Below are positions 34,992 to 49,226 of a DNA stretch of 64,000 nt, one piece after another; positions within the stretch are counted from its first letter, which is position 1; every line of letters begins with the position of its first letter. The position numbers were made by a program, and so were the translations under genes. Below the pieces are notes generated by a model. The model worked only from the letters and a program-made list of their open reading frames with translations. It had not been told where the DNA came from and searched no databases. Source of the stretch: Macrobrachium rosenbergii (taxonomy: Eukaryota > Arthropoda > Malacostraca > Decapoda > Palaemonidae); NCBI RefSeq assembly GCF_040412425.1, contig NC_089766.1, positions 12,697,008-12,761,007 of the forward strand, in the 5' to 3' direction.

Positions 34992-37317
34992 GTAAGTACA
35001 GCAGTTTGAATATTACTGAGAGCACCTGGGATAATGAATAAGTGAAAAATAAAATGTGCTTATATGCATGTAATATTTGGAGATGCACATGTACAAAATG
35101 ATACGTTTTAGATTTCTTATCTATTCTTTCTTTTAAGACACCTTTACCAACAACAATTTTGGATACATAAGTCTGGAAAGCAACAATATCGGCTCCATTC
35201 CAACGGATGGATTTCTTATGTATGGATCCAACAACACTTTACTCCTCAACAGTAATCGAATTACAAATATACCTCCAGGAGCTTTCTCTGGTTAGTGACT
35301 AATTTGTAACGGTAAGGAGACTCAGTAATTTCTGTACAGAGACAAATTATCTCTGGCTTATAATTTGTTAGTAACTGCAAGTTAGTCTATGTAATTTCTG
35401 TTTTGAAAATGGAATTCTGATACTACTGATTCAGTCATTACTTCCAGTAAATTTGGGGACTTGAAGTTTTTGGGATAATTAATTTCATGATTTCTCATTG
35501 GTGATGTATTAGCAACTACTTGATGGTGAAAAGCTTTTTCTGATACTGATAATCACATGCACATAGTCTGTGATTCACTGATTTCCTTGACAGAGCCTTA
35601 CCCACTCTATCTAATCAAAAGTATTTTCTGGTTATCAGCTCATCACAAAATCCTGTGTTAGTGTAAAGCCACTTTCATTCAATATTTACCTCATTATCAA
35701 GTTGACTGCAGTACAAGGAATGGTCTATCTGACATTCGTCACTGGTGATCAAACTTTTGTACATTTGATGCTTGTATCTTTCTGAAACTTGATGTTCGGC
35801 TTATAAAACTACATTTCAGAATATCAAGGAAATTCATAAAAAAAAATAAATATATACTCTTCATAATTAAAACATAACACATGCATGAATATTTACACAA
35901 GTTAAATATGTATAAATGTTAGGCATTTAAATCATGATCTTTTTAAACTGCCTTCAGAAGCCGACTTAGCGTCATATATAATTAGCATTATTGGCATTAC
36001 AATTACTTCTGGCAGCCGGAGACACTGGAAACTCATTATTAATTTTAAGTAGTAAACCATTACCTATTTATAATATTCTTTTGAGGAGTAATATCACACA
36101 AATGAGTTCTGAATAATTACTAGCCAGTAACTCATTAATTTCTGGTAACATACGTACTGGTACCTACTTAAACCTAGTAACCCACTACTAATTTATATGA
36201 TGGTCTTTTCTTGAAATTTACAGTTACTTATGGTTTCAAGTGACTGGTAATCCAAAACACAAACACCATTATTGTACTTCATGCAAGAGAATGGAGAAGA
36301 AGAGAGGTACAGCATGTAAAATTCAGTACATGAATTAGACACTGACAAACACAAAAGGCAGTCAAACTGTTAAAGTGCTAAAATGTCCCTCCTACACGGT
36401 GCAGAGAAAATAGGCTAGCTGACAACCTAATGTGTCTAAGTTGGTTTCCCTGGGGAACCACTAGCTAACAGCTCCACTATCATCTTGGGTACAGGCTATG
36501 GTAGCTACATTTCACATATCCAAAATACTGGATCCATTCGCATACCCCAGTAGTTTTAATGATTCAGTTAAGTTAAAAATACCTTTTGTAGACTAAAGAT
36601 TACAATTCTATACTGTCTAAACAACGCTATACTTCCAGATAAGTACACTGCATAGATACAAATTGTATAATCATATTTTTCTTTACATATAGTCCAAAAC
36701 TTTTTTGTTTTACTTTCATATTTAATATTCTTATGCTAACATATCCTTAAAGGTCTCTATTTGTATGCATCAAATGTTTGTTTAAAAGGCTTTCCTGCTT
36801 AAATATAGTAGGTTGTGGTTAATGTTTTCCTCTCTGCGTTTGATATTTCTACTGGTCAAAGAATAAGGACGAAAAATCTAATCTCCCACAGGTGTCACTG
36901 GGACACTGCAACTGAGTTACAATTCCCTCACAGAATTGCCTGAGGATACATGGAAACCTTTACTGGAAGACAATGTAATGCTTTATATAGCAGGTTAGTT
37001 TGCTTATGAGAATTTATATCTGTCACTGCATATATACATCAACACTTTCTCACATAGGCCTACATACAGTACTGCACATACAAACATACAAATATACATA
37101 CATATAAGAGTACCATATACGAATTTAAAAACTCCTCCTAAACTTCCTTTGTTTTCTTTTTTCTGTAGGTAACCCATTTACCTGTGGCTGTGAAATTGCC
37201 TGGCTGATCCTCAATCAAACTCTCCTTGGCAGAATTCATGATCAGGCAACTTGTTATGATGGACAAGCTTTCATTGAATTGAATCCAGTATGGTATGAAA
37301 CAATGTGTGACTATTAG
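34280..37317 (+). CDS. Oplophorus-luciferin 2-monooxygenase non-catalytic subunit-like LRR protein, copy B
   Basis: Four coding exons, 34280..34991, 35138..35290, 36892..36993, 37169..37317 (TAG), all introns in phase 1, give 371 residues. Signal peptide of about 24 residues (KYVFVLYAMAYLWIIAQA). The LRR N-cap has cysteines at about 61, 70, 72 and 84, spaced exactly as in copy A. A strongly conserved block follows (TMDINCSNVTS, NIDIRDSALI, LINNN), then LRRs and a C-cap (FTCGCEIAWLIL ... ATC ... ETMC). By eye it is about half identical to copy A, 13 kb upstream, so the duplication is not recent. Its codons are more AT-rich than those of copy A. Secreted; it may act as a partner or stabiliser of another protein, as the Oplophorus subunit does. 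AGC-to-ATG spacing and an upstream CACCTGCAG suggest a non-coding first exon. Confidence 0.88.
35138..35290 (+). CDS. Copy B exon 2: LRR segment
   Basis: Acceptor TTCTTTTAAG, donor CTCTG|GTTAGT. It codes DTFTNNNFGYISL ... PPGAFSG. Confidence 0.88.
36892..36993 (+). CDS. Copy B exon 3: LRR segment
   Basis: Acceptor ATCTCCCACAG, donor GCAG|GTTAGT. It codes GVTGTLQLSYNSLTEL ... NVMLYIAG, the same length as in copy A. Confidence 0.88.
37169..37317 (+). CDS. Copy B exon 4: LRR C-cap and stop
   Basis: Acceptor TTTTTTCTGTAG. It codes GNPFTCGCEIAWLIL ... PVWYETMCDY and stops at TAG 37315-37317. It is two residues longer at the end than copy A. Confidence 0.88.
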
Positions 37318-37423
37318 TGTGCATACTCAACTGTGTACAGTCTAATATAATTTGACATTCTGAAAAATAATTTTTTATGTTCTTGTATGCTGTCCATGTA
37401 AACTCAAGATCAATGAAGAAGAG

Positions 37424-37429
37424 AATAAA
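37424..37429 (+). promoter_or_regulatory. Polyadenylation signal of copy B
   Basis: AATAAA 107 bases after the stop, followed by a TG-rich stretch (ATGTTGTGACTG), the usual downstream context. Confidence 0.6.
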
Positions 37430-40400
37430 ATGTTGTGACTGATATCATTAATATCAATATCATCATTTTTACCAGAGAATAAAAAAGCTAAGTAAGAAAT
37501 ACAGAAAGTAGCAGAACCTCTTAATGGAAGACTCTTGGGTGGATAATACCCCTAATAATGCTTGTCATTGAGTAAAAAGAGATATGGTACTGAGTGCAGG
37601 TTTTCTAAACAAACCATTGCTGATAACAAATAAGACATGCAATCATTATAATAAAAAATGTACAAATTAAAGCTACTCTGTAAGCAACACATCTGCCTGA
37701 TAGTCACAGTACAATAAGAATGGATTCCCAAGATACTGAAAATGGCAATCATGAAGGATGTCTAAGCACTACCATAAGAGTCCTGTAACAATACACAACC
37801 TTCTTATCCACTTCACACATGCACTCTTAAACAGAATTCCTTCTTGCACACCTCAGTGAAGCACAATCAAGTGGCATTCATTCACATCCATCTCAGACAA
37901 AGTCTGTTACCTAAGATATCCAGTACCATAGGGTCTGTTCCTCCACGACTACTTACTGAATAGTACTTTGTTATTCAAAGGAAACTTTCACCAACTGCTT
38001 AAGCCATAGCCAAACTCAGGTACCAGAGTGAGTCAAAACTAATCTGATGGTTTATTCCTCAACAAATGGGTAATCTTCCATTTAATTTATGGATTAAATT
38101 TAAACAAGTCTGCTGGAAAAAGATGGGTAAGTAACAAACAAGTCACATGACACTCATTTGTAGTTGCAGGCATGGGTTTTCCATGGATTTTCCATTAAAT
38201 CACCAGAATCTAATAAAATGTTTCTGCCTTAAACCTAAAAATATTTTACGAGGACTATTTCACCAAGGAAGGTTCTGAGTAATTCACTTTAACAGTCAAT
38301 ATTTTCCTGTACAAGATCTAGATCCCAGTTACCAAAGTTGGAGATATCTCAAATATGAAACATCCTAAGTTAGGTTAGGTGAAGATCTACCCGTATAATT
38401 AAAAAACGCAAAAAAGATCATATACACTTTTAATGAATTATGAAATACACCTGTCCTTATGAACAATGACATGCCTGTAAAATAATAACTTTAAAATCTG
38501 ATATAATTATATTAGATTTAACTTGATACCAAAATTCACCAATTTGATATTTGGTAAAATAGTTCTAGGCCTATTCCTCTTTCTCCATACAATCAGGTAA
38601 CGGCAGAACTACATAGTAGCTCCGCGCAGCCGATGGCGCTATAACTTGACCTTTTCTACAGTTTTTTGGTTGCTAATTATGAATTTACCTTTCATTTTTG
38701 GCACTCGAGCCTAATTAACTTGTAATTAACCCCTGAAGTCCATCCAACAAGGGGGTTTCCATAGGCGACCTTCACAAGACAGAGCACGGGTACGTCTGTT
38801 TCGAACAGTTCATATCCCGTCCGACAAGTGCAATAACTTGTTAACGTATGGGTACCCAACCAAGCCTGGGCCAGTACTAAACATGGCGAAGGGACATTCC
38901 ATTTGGCTGACAACAAACAGATGCACTGCCAGTATAAGAACCCTTAAAAGTGTAGAAAAAACCAGCTGAAAAGGTAAAAACAGGCATGGTGCTAATGTAT
39001 AAAATTACCCAGGTAACTATCAAAATACAAGGACTGGATCTTTGACCTTCACTGACAATCACAAAACACTTAGATATCTCCTCCAAGGGTAAAACTACAG
39101 AACAACTCCACATGGATTATTACCTTGGAAATTGATTTTTCCCATACTTTTAAATGTTGCTGCTGAAGAAGGTATTGTTGTTTATTACCGGCCAATTGTT
39201 ATTAACCACATATCTCTACCCATCATGGTTGGAGACCCCTTGGGAACGTGGGGTTTTGGATGGGGGAAATTACTGCGAGAAAGGCCGGACTGTCATGTTG
39301 TTATGAAATGGTTCCGTGCATGCGCAAATTATTAGGAAGCCATATGTTCAAGAAGGGATTGGCTAGGGAAAGCTATTGTATGAGGAACTATACTAAACTA
39401 ACCTTCCCTAGTAGGCTGTGTTACTTAGGCTGGGGGCTCTGCCACCATGCGCCCCCCACCCCACGGCGAGGTGAAACTCCACTTTTTACTAAAAGTTCCC
39501 ATATAGGCTAACATTGCACATGCAGGATAGCATTCCAGGATGCCAAAGACACAATATCATCTCTGAGGTTTATCTAATTACTGCCGACCGGCAAAAAATA
39601 ATGGTAAATCCTTGATAAGCAACCGAAATACTATTAAAAAAAAAGGGAATTTTCAAGGTAATACACTGTAGCCCCCAAGTGGTAGGTCTACCTGACGAAT
39701 CAACTTCCTCCGCACGTGAACAACAACGCGGTCGCCATGCGGCTGAAACTCAGATTCTCATGAGAATGATCGATGTAAATACCTCCAACATTGTCATCGC
39801 CACCTTTCATGCATTGTTACCATTCTGTACATTATTACGCCTGCTATACAACCATGTACATTTATTTTATATTCAAATGTTTTACATATATGCATCTGTC
39901 ATTTTGCATCCGTGAAAAACACAGATGCATCTGTCAAGAGGTCGGGACTACTGACCTTTGTGAATTAATAAATCAGTAAGCTTCTGACCTGCAATCTCGT
40001 TTGTACCTCGCTCACAACCCCATGCGGAGCTGTTCCATACTTCTACACCTTTGTTTTATAAATACACATACCTTTCGGTTGGTCAAGTCAATTTCGAAGG
40101 ATTGGTCGAACTCTGACTTGCTGCTGGGCCTATTGACGACGATCCTAGGTCTAACATATTTCCGTAACTTCACTACAGAATAAATGAATTCCAACTAATT
40201 ATGGGTTTTCTCACTGGACTGCCTTTCCTAGATGAGACTGGGCCTAAATATTGCTTTCTCGTGAGACTGATTGTGAAGAGCAGTTAACACCTTGGATTTA
40301 TGAGAAAACAGGCTGGAACGATCATCAATTGCCATAATGCAAAGCTTGCATCCAGAAATTAATGTCTTCTAGGCTAATATCTATTGAAATTATCACTAAT

Positions 40401-41282
40401 GGTCCAAGTTCTGTATCAAATAATTTCACTATTAATAAAATAAGTGTTTACAATTACATTTCAAAGCTTTAATGACGACAACTTCTATCCGTAAACACAA
40501 AATGAGCATAGTAGACAGTGACGTTTTAACCACGAGAGCAAAACCGAACAGAAACACAAGGGAAACCTGACTAGAGGTCAGTATAAATTTGTTATATTTT
40601 CAGGAAGATCATTTGCATTTACCTGCTAAGCAAGGATTTTAATGAAATATATTAAGTTTGTTGATATTTCAGAGAAAAATAAGTTAAAAATTACGCCAGC
40701 AAACGCTTAAAAGAGCTGAAATAATCTTGTCAAATGACATTTTTTTGGAGTGATCTTTATCTTGGTCGTGTTATTATTGTTTACATTTGCTGTCCTTGAC
40801 TGTTGCAAAACGTTACTGTGTTACAAGAATTGTGACTTGTGGGTTTTGATATACTGTACATAGTTGCTAAAAATTAGAGGCTCTGTTTTTGCTATTTCCA
40901 CTTATTACCGTTAAGTATATTGTATATTTTAGTTGTAATCTATAATTGTTTGTTTGCTACATGAAATACATCATATGGACCCTACAGTTGAAAGGCATGT
41001 TAATGGGCATCATTGACGATGGTATGACTAACCATGCCCTAATATATTGTCAAAGAAACTAGCCACAGCCTGTACCTGGCTACTTTCCTTGATCAGTTCT
41101 TTGGTCTAAGCTTCACCAGTCAAGTGGAATTTTAGAAATCGGCCCTTGCTTTACAAAACTGCCTTAATTTCTTAGGCTGCGTGTGGCAAGTTTGGTGCGG
41201 ACGTGTAACTCGTATTTCATAGATTATTTAATCTGCATAGCAGTACTGTATTTCACATTTAATTTTGACAACAAATTTGTAG

Positions 41283-41287
<5 letters not shown>
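37430..41287. other. Intergenic stretch, no gene seen
   Basis: Several short frames, none supported by splice sites or motifs. The 38630-39500 part is richer in GC and CpG than its surroundings (for example CGCGCAGCCGATGGCGC near 38623), possibly a repeat or an unrecognised promoter or first exon. Confidence 0.4.
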
Positions 41288-41363
<76 letters not shown>

Positions 41364-41367
41364 TATG
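41288..41367. repeat. (TA)n microsatellite
   Basis: About 39 TA units; YIYIYI frames are its translation. Confidence 0.95.
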
Positions 41368-41794
41368 GAACCACAGGAAACAGGTTTTTTTTGATTGGGA
41401 AAACCCCAAAACAAGTGAAATGTCATCCCTATGATACTTCTGCAAGCTCTGATTCTGATTATTAAACAATTTCAAAGTGACACCACATGATTGGTAAGTA
41501 AGTAACTGGTAATCTAGGTTGTGTTAAATGATGGGGACCAGTAAATACTCCCCAACCAGCTGGATAAGGATCATGCATCCTAGATTAGCTTAGGTCAGGT
41601 GTGGTTAGGTTAGGTTGCAATCCCATTATTTATTTTAATTTACTTTGCCATGGATTCTGTTTGGTTGGGGTCCGGGGGGTGCAAAGTGACCCCCTCCCAG
41701 CCAAGTTAAGACAGAGCACATTATTTTTGGTTAGGTTGAAACACATACCTGTATTACACTCGTATGTTTTCCCCCACCCAAAATCCCCAGTTTC

Positions 41795-43573
41795 CCAATG
41801 TGGTCCCCCCATAATGATAGGAAATGAACATTATAAAAATTCAAAACACACACTAAGGAAAGCCTTATTTTGAACTCTGGAATACAATTATTGTTTAATG
41901 TAAAAATTTACTGTTTACTGCTACTATTGTTTCTCTTACTTTCATATGTAACAGATTAGGGGAGGAGCATTTACTGCAGTGGGCGTATAGATAAAGATGT
42001 TCAAAACGCAAGAGATGCAGTGTAAAAAATAAAATAATTTTTATAAGTTGTCCATAATTGAAGTCGGCATGGAAATGTAGTTTTACCAATATTTTGTCAT
42101 GTGCAGGACACCCCTCTGTTTCTAACATTGATGAGGGTTCAAAATGAAAAACCAGGGTTCTCAGATGAGGAACACAAATACTGTATGAGTAAAATATACA
42201 GTAAGGTTGTACCCTAACCTATCTGTCCCCAGCCCAACCTGATTTAGTGCTATAAAGTACGTACAAGGATACATCCTACTTTCAGCATCATTATATAACA
42301 TAACCTCTACCAGCATTTACCATAGGTCTTAATGGACGTTCACTGATGTAGAAGCAGTATGAATTACAGTAAAACACTTCTGACAAAAACTATTTTCCAA
42401 ATAATTTGAAACAAAAAATATTGCAAAATCCACATCAGCATCTTGCATAATTTCACTGATACTGTTAAACCTTATAATGTAACCAAAAATAGCATGGAGT
42501 TCCTCTACTTTGGCTACAATAGCAAAAGCACACAAAATTTAATGTACCTGATTTTCAGTAGCATCATCACCCAAATGATCACTGCATTTGTATTTTCACA
42601 GCAATGAGGTAATATTCCTGGCTGAATTAAAATACAGTATGACAATCAACACAAAACTCAACAGAGACCAAAGACCAATGTGGGCCCCCATAATGATAGG
42701 AATTGAACATTATAAAAGAACATTATAAAAATTCAGAACACACACTAAAATAGAGGAAAGCTGTATTGAGAACTCTGGAATACAATTGTTATTTGAAGTA
42801 AAATTTATCTGTTTACTACTACTATTGTTTCTCTTACTTTCATATGTAACAGTTTAGGGGAGAAGCATTTACAGCAGTGGGCGTATAGTGAAATATGTTC
42901 AAAACACAAGAGATGCAGTGTAAAAAATAAAAAAATGTTTACAGGTTGTCAATAATTGAAGTCAGCATGGAAATGTAGTTTTTCCAATAGTTTGTCGTGT
43001 GCATTTCACCCCGTGTTTCTAACAATGATGGGCCGTTCAAAATGGTAAACCAGGGTTCTCAGTTGAGGAACACAGATACTGTATGAGTAAAATATAAGGT
43101 TGCACCCTAACCTATCTGTCGTCAGCCCAGCCTGATTTAGAGTGCTATAAAGTATGTACAGGGATACATCCTACTTTCATCATAAAATTATATGACATAG
43201 GCTAACTCTACCAGTATTTACCACAGGTCTTAAAGGAAGTTGACCGATGTAGAAGCAGTATGAATTACAGTAAAGCACTTCTGACAAAAATTATTTTCCA
43301 AATAATCAGAAACATAAAAAATATTGCAAAATCCACATCAGCATCTTGCATAATTTCACTGAAACTGTTAAACCATATAATGTAACCAGAAATGGCATGA
43401 AGTTCCTCTACTTTGGCCACAATAACAAAAGCACACAAAATTTAATGTACCTGATTTTCATTAGCATCATCACCCAATTGATCCCTGAATTTGTATTTTC
43501 ACAGCAGTGAAGTAATATTCCTGGCTGAATTAAAGTATGACAATCAATTCAAAACTTAAGAGAGACCCAAGAC
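41795..43573 (+). repeat. Head-to-tail tandem duplication of about 880 bp
   Basis: Copy 1 41795-42674, copy 2 42675-43573, joined without spacer at the phrase CCAATGTGG. Matching landmarks run the full length: ATAATGATAGGAA, TACTGTATGAGTAAAATATA, ATTGCAAAATCCACATCAGC, CCTGGCTGAATTAAA. Substitutions and small indels put divergence at about a tenth by eye. Minus-strand frames at 41895-42128 and 42329-42535 are open in copy 1 and broken in copy 2. I recognise no element family. Confidence 0.85.
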
Positions 43574-45439
43574 ACCCTGAAAACACCAGATCCAGATAAT
43601 CAGAAAAAACTTGTCAATAGCAAGAAAATGTGGCAGTGGTATGTTGATTACTGGGATACCCTACCGTGTACCTTTAAAAAAGTTACAAACTGGCAATGGT
43701 ACTTAAAAGGAATACTGCCATATGTAACAACCTAACCTAGGGCACTACATCCTACATGGATTCCCCCTTATCATATCTTTTTCTGATTGCTACTTCAAAC
43801 TTTTATGGACAGCCTTGTCTTGGAAAGTTCAGATAATATAGTTTGGTTATTTTGGTTTGGCTGAGTGTCTGTTGGAGACACATTCATCACCATTAGCTGC
43901 CTACTCTCCTAATTTATAGTTACTGATAATTGAGAATTATCTATTGAAAGTAAGGAAGTGCAATAGCTACCTTTTTTGACATTGCGTAAGAAGATGAGAG
44001 CATTGTTTTCACAAATTTCTTGACAAGTGACTTGAGAATTGAAATCCCTCATCAGCCTCTGCATTTGCTATTGCTGCTGAAGTCTGGGCCATGTCTTCCT
44101 CAGTTCATACACTGATAGTCCTGTTAATGCAAAGCACTCGGGTACCAGTGTTTCTTTTCATGGATCTTGAGATTTCTGTTAATGTTAGTGTCCTTCCAGT
44201 ATTTTAAGTCCCTACAATAAAACACGCTACCATTTGTCATTTAAAATAACTCCATCAAGGTAGTGTCATTACACCCTAAAAATTATGTCCACTAAGGCAG
44301 AGTCATTACGCCCTAGGAATTATGAGGCAGTAGTCAGTGCTTTATGCTTTATTGTGTGCAGTTACTATTTTATTAAACCCCAAGTAAACTTACAAATAGC
44401 AAAAGAAACTAAATTAAAAACATTCAGCTAACTGATAGAAAACAATTGAACACATACTTTTAACATTGCAATTGAAAAAGTAATTTGTGTGTTGTAAGTA
44501 ATTTAGTCACTTTCTTTTAGCTCCCAGACTATGCAAAATTGTAGTACTGTACAGTAGTTCAAGTAATACCCCATGCAGTTCAATAGCTGTAATATCCAAT
44601 ATCACTTTAATTCAGAGGAATTTATTAGTCATGCAAACAATTAATGATGTTTGTTAGAGATGTTGATCAGGGTTCTTCTTAGTATACCTTGACCCCAATC
44701 GTCTCCCATGTTGTTGTTTGTATACACATGAAAAATTCTCAGTTACTCCTAAGCAGGCTTCCACAAGGCATAAGGCACACACTCTGTACATCATGCCCAA
44801 GAATAGTATAGAGGAACCTGTAATACAGTGTGACTTTATTCTGAGCTTAAGCCAAAATTATACAATTGTCTACAGTTTATCTTCATGTCTGGGAGGCAAC
44901 ATACATATATGGAAACAAAGGTACACATTGCCAAGCTAAAAGATCTCAAGTGCAATTTGTGGAAAGAGATACTCTTGCAATAAGCATAAAGCAAGGATCA
45001 TCAAGGTCAGGTGGAAAACTGGGTGAAAAATGCACATGAAAGTTAAAGGTTTAAAGTGCCAACTTAAATTAAATTGCCTCCTACAACATAGGTTGTAATT
45101 CACCACAACACAATTTTTTTCAGTGGGAGTGTTTTCCTCATATTTCCTCTAATTGGTTACTTGCAACAAGATATTGTGTGATATGTTACTGCAATAGTTA
45201 TTAAAGCTTTTCTTGAAAGCAGGGTAATAATCACCTGAGAGAATGATCAAAGAATTCTTTCATCTACAGTAAACACTGTATTTAGGATATAGTACATTGT
45301 TTTTAATTTTTCTTTCTTCCCAGTGCCAGTACTTTTAATTTCTGTAAGACTAAGGAAATGTTAATGCTTATCAAATATACCAAATTTTCTTAAGGTATAC
45401 AGATGAGATGCTTTTATATAGGAGTATTCCTTATCACAG
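43574..45439. other. No gene seen
   Basis: Only a small tandem pair of 37-bp units at 44251-44324 (TCATTAC and CCTA sharing GTGTCATTACACC / GAGTCATTACGCC) stands out. Confidence 0.45.
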
Positions 45440-47117
45440 CTGGAAATGGTTGTTGAAACCTAGTAACAAGGTGGTTAAGTAGAGGAAGGAGTGGGACTTT
45501 CCCCCAAAATCACACCAGCCATAAGCTAGCACCTTCTCCCTGGGCAACATGGACTGTGGGGTGATTGTGGGATTATGAAGAAGGTGAGATGCTTTTTAGT
45601 CAGAGGAGCTTGGAGACTACATGACCTGTTGAGCATCCACCACAGGCCCTAGGAGATGTCCATGGACTTGGGAGCAATGTCTGTCTGGTAAAAAGAGGTA
45701 ACAATAGTCTGGCCACCACACATGCTTTCAATGCCTGTGAAACTGTTCTAGTTTCTCCAAACAGATAGAGAAAGGACAAAACCCCAAGCTTTGTGAGCTC
45801 TTCCCCAAAATAGACGCAAGTCTTCTTTGCAAAAAAAAAAAAAAAAATAAAAAAATAAAAAATAAACACTTACACCTATATCTGCTTGATCACTTGATGA
45901 AACCAAGAAGAAAGGGTGTTCTTGGACACTAAATTCGTGTGCCTACCAGTACTGCAAAGAGACCCAACACTGGCCTTAAAGACCAGGTTTTCATTGGATA
46001 GTGTTGCAAAGCTTACACTGGGCAAAAAAGCATCTCATCTGGCTTCCACTAAGAAATTCTTGGGAGGGAGAGAACCAAATAATTTTTTAATCTCTTGTTA
46101 GAAGCTGACAGGTAATCTCTTGTCAGAAGATGACAGATTCTGAGTATTTGCCACTAACTCACAAACAAGGAGATTAAGAAGAAACTCCAGCCCTCCATGA
46201 GCCAGACAAGATGAAAAAGTCTGTGCAACTCATCATCATGTTGTGATGAAACTAAGGCTAGAAGAACAAGCCTTGATGGCGAGCTCTTGATCCAAAACCT
46301 CTTTCAAAGGCTCAATGACATCTGAGTCAGGCTGTGGAGGCTGAGAGTCACATCCACATCGGAGGCCACAGCTAACTAGGTGACCAAAACTTTTTAGTGC
46401 TCCTATGAGGTTGGAAAACTCTGCTAAGGAAGAGAGGTCCATGCCCATCAAAGGGAAGACCTGGCAGAGCAATAGGTTTCACCATAGGAATTGAGAGAAC
46501 CTTGTCTTGACGAAAGTGGATGTGTAATTCCATGATCTGCAAAATACATTTGACTGTAAAAATACCGTATCTACAACACTAATCAGAGATGGTCCACTCC
46601 CCGGTGCACAAGACCTCTATCTTCCTATGGTAGAAAGAATTGGCAGAAGTGGAATTGGAGGAAGAGCCCAACAATGAGAAGGAGAAAGATGGTACATACT
46701 TGGTTACTTCACATTAGGTTACCCACAAGACTTAGCCTCTTCAGCTACATTTCTTTCATGGGAACAGCAGCTGTCTCAACTCGGTTAGCACTGCCCTCAT
46801 GCACCCCTCTCAGTGAGCCAGAGGAACAGCAAAAGGTTGGGGAGGGAGAGGGAGAGGGAGAGGACAGTCAGGGACTAAGGAGCCAAAAAGATCCAGTGGT
46901 ATTAAAGGCAGTATCCTCCTTTGAAGAAACCAGCAAACATCTTGGGCCTTCCTCTGCTGTTGCCAAACCTTTCCTTTGCAAAAGAGACCAGCCATCACAC
47001 TCCTTGCTGGACCTACCACTGAAAAACAAAACAAAAAAACATTACATAAACACCAAGGACATAAAGTGGCAAACAACCGCTGATGTCCTTTACACCTTTT
47101 GCTGCAGGTTTTTCTAG
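45440..47117. other. Possible decayed retroelement region
   Basis: Less AT-rich than its flanks, with an A-rich run at 45831-45865 that could be an old poly(A) tail. Frames such as 46674-47117 (+) and 46236-46472 (-, LIGALKSFGHLVSCGL) have protein-like composition but I cannot match them to a family. Low confidence. Confidence 0.25.
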
Positions 47118-48438
47118 TTCAAATCCATATTGAATAAAAGACACAAACACCATACATAAAATAAAAAAGATAAGTTTCAACTTGATAGTTAGTCAGAGCA
47201 CAGCATGACATCAGAACTGTACAGTGGAAGAAGAAACAGCAATGTTTGTATGCTCGCAGGAGCAATTTCTGTTGCAGTACATACAAATAAGAAAAACTAC
47301 GTGCCATTCTTTAAACGTCAAGTGGCAAAATTTGAGCAAAATTTTCTTTGGCTAGTAATACACACCTAATATACCTCTGAATATATATTTACATGGCAAT
47401 ACAATACATAGAAAATATATTTAAGTTAATTGCACAAGACTTCATTTACAAAGATACACACGCATACACACACACACAGGACAAGCAGGTTAAAAGTACC
47501 TGTGTTGCTGCGACTGCATTACTGTACAATGGTATTAATCAACAGTCATTTAAAACATTTATGAACTTTTAATCTGGTCAAAACTTCTGCTCAATGACTG
47601 CTGAAAAGCTAACATTAAAACTTTATATACAATACAGTACACTTACAATTCATTTGTACAATTTAATCTCAAATAAATTTCTTTGAGATGTGAATGTAAA
47701 ACTCTAGTTGATTGCAGCAAATCATTGCACAGAATTCCTAAATAAAAAATCTCCCTTCGAACAGCCTAGTCCCATCCTACGAATGCGACGGTAAATTGGA
47801 TGTTGAAACATCAGACATTCATCTAAATTCTAGATAAACCTGTACTAAGACAAAAATTTTTTAAAACCATTAGACTCTGATTACAGCATAAGAAGTCAAG
47901 CATTATTTTAAGCTACCATAAAATCAATGCTTATGAAAAACCCGTCAATAAAACCTATTTTGTCTCTTCAGCCCAATAAATACATCAATTGCTGGTTTAA
48001 ATCTTCAGTTAATGGAAGATTTTCTAGTAGTTGTCTATATACTGTATATATATATTTATATATCACTTTTTGGGCTTTTTATGAGACTTATCACAGTTTA
48101 CTATATCTTTGATAAACCTTATCACAGAGGAAGTTATCTCTGCTATACCCAATATTCTCTCATGACTCGTATAAAGTATTTGGCATCCTCTTACCCCTGA
48201 AACCTATAAAATAACATTCTTGTAATAATAGGTAGTTATGGACTACCCCTAGCATTGGGTTTATACAGAACATCAAATGTCAGCAAAACAGTAAAGTATA
48301 AAAAATCTGGACTCCCTCGCTTCCTGGCTTGGCCAAATGTTGATCACATTAATAGATCCACTCTCTTCTGCTTAATATAAGCATTATAAATGAAAATCAT
48401 CAACATGATTCTATATTAAATATCTTTATAAAATTTCT
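47118..48438 (-). other. 3' flank and probable 3' UTR of the BCOR gene
   Basis: AT-rich, no coding exon seen. No clear AATAAA on the minus strand close to the stop. Confidence 0.4.
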
Positions 48439-49226
48439 CTAAAGTATGACAGTTTCAATGCCTAAAAGTTCTTCAATGGTTGGGGTAACTCGAACTAGCA
48501 CAACACGAGAGCAGTTTTCAACAATATCAGGGCGAATCGATCCCACAATACAGCAGCTTGCCTTATTATAAAACTCCTCAGTACTCAATTCTAAGGTTTC
48601 CACAGTCTTTGCTGATAATATAAATTCTTTGTAAGACATCTTCAGGTGTCCTAGGATATCTAGCAAGAGGAAGTACTTGTGGGGTCGCCCTTGAACCTCA
48701 AACAAATCTAACATTTCTAATTCACAGGTTTCAAACACAAGCCCTTTCACTTCAGTATCACTTTCTGAATCTAACTCCACTTCCTGACTTGTACTGGTAT
48801 CAGCACTGGTTTTATTGTCACTAACTTCTTCCTTCTTCACTAAATTGTTTATCTCATCTGGCTTCACTTCACGTTCCTTTGCCAATTCACTTTCAGTAAC
48901 ACTTTCTGATTCCTTTATAGAACACTCGGCCTCAGACTTCTCTTTCTCTTGCACTTTTGGATCAAGGGGTTTTTGTTTTAAGGAACTATTTGGCTCATTT
49001 GATACACCCTCTAGTTTAACTGGTTTTTGTAAAGAACTGTCTTTGTCATTAAGATTATCAAATGTATTTTGACATTTTTCACTTCCATCAACTGAAGAAA
49101 TTTCCAACAGAACTTGATCCTCTAACTTTTTGTCACTTTCTTGGATGCTTTCAATGTTTTTCCTCAACTGCAAAATTTTGCTTCCAGGTATATTTCCAAA
49201 TATATCACAGCCTTGTTCTTCAGGAT
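48439..49226 (-). CDS. Bcor: BCOR terminal exon: acidic linker and PUFD domain
   Basis: Acceptor TTCTTTCAG; the carried G makes Asp and the frame reads [17 protein letters not shown]. About 150 Glu/Ser/Lys-rich residues follow, then a C-terminal PUFD of about 100 residues ([15 protein letters not shown] ... LLGIETVIL) and TAG. Confidence 0.88.

Noticed and set aside
39679..39915. 78-residue + strand frame
   Set aside because: No splice context or motif; downstream half is translated AT-rich DNA.
41600..41616. GGTTAGGTTAGGTT as interstitial telomere (TTAGG)n
   Set aside because: Only two or three units, and similar short phrases occur at several places; far too short for telomeric DNA.
46674..47117. 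147-residue + strand frame
   Set aside because: Composition is protein-like but there is no recognised motif, and it sits in a region that looks like a decayed element; not called as a gene.
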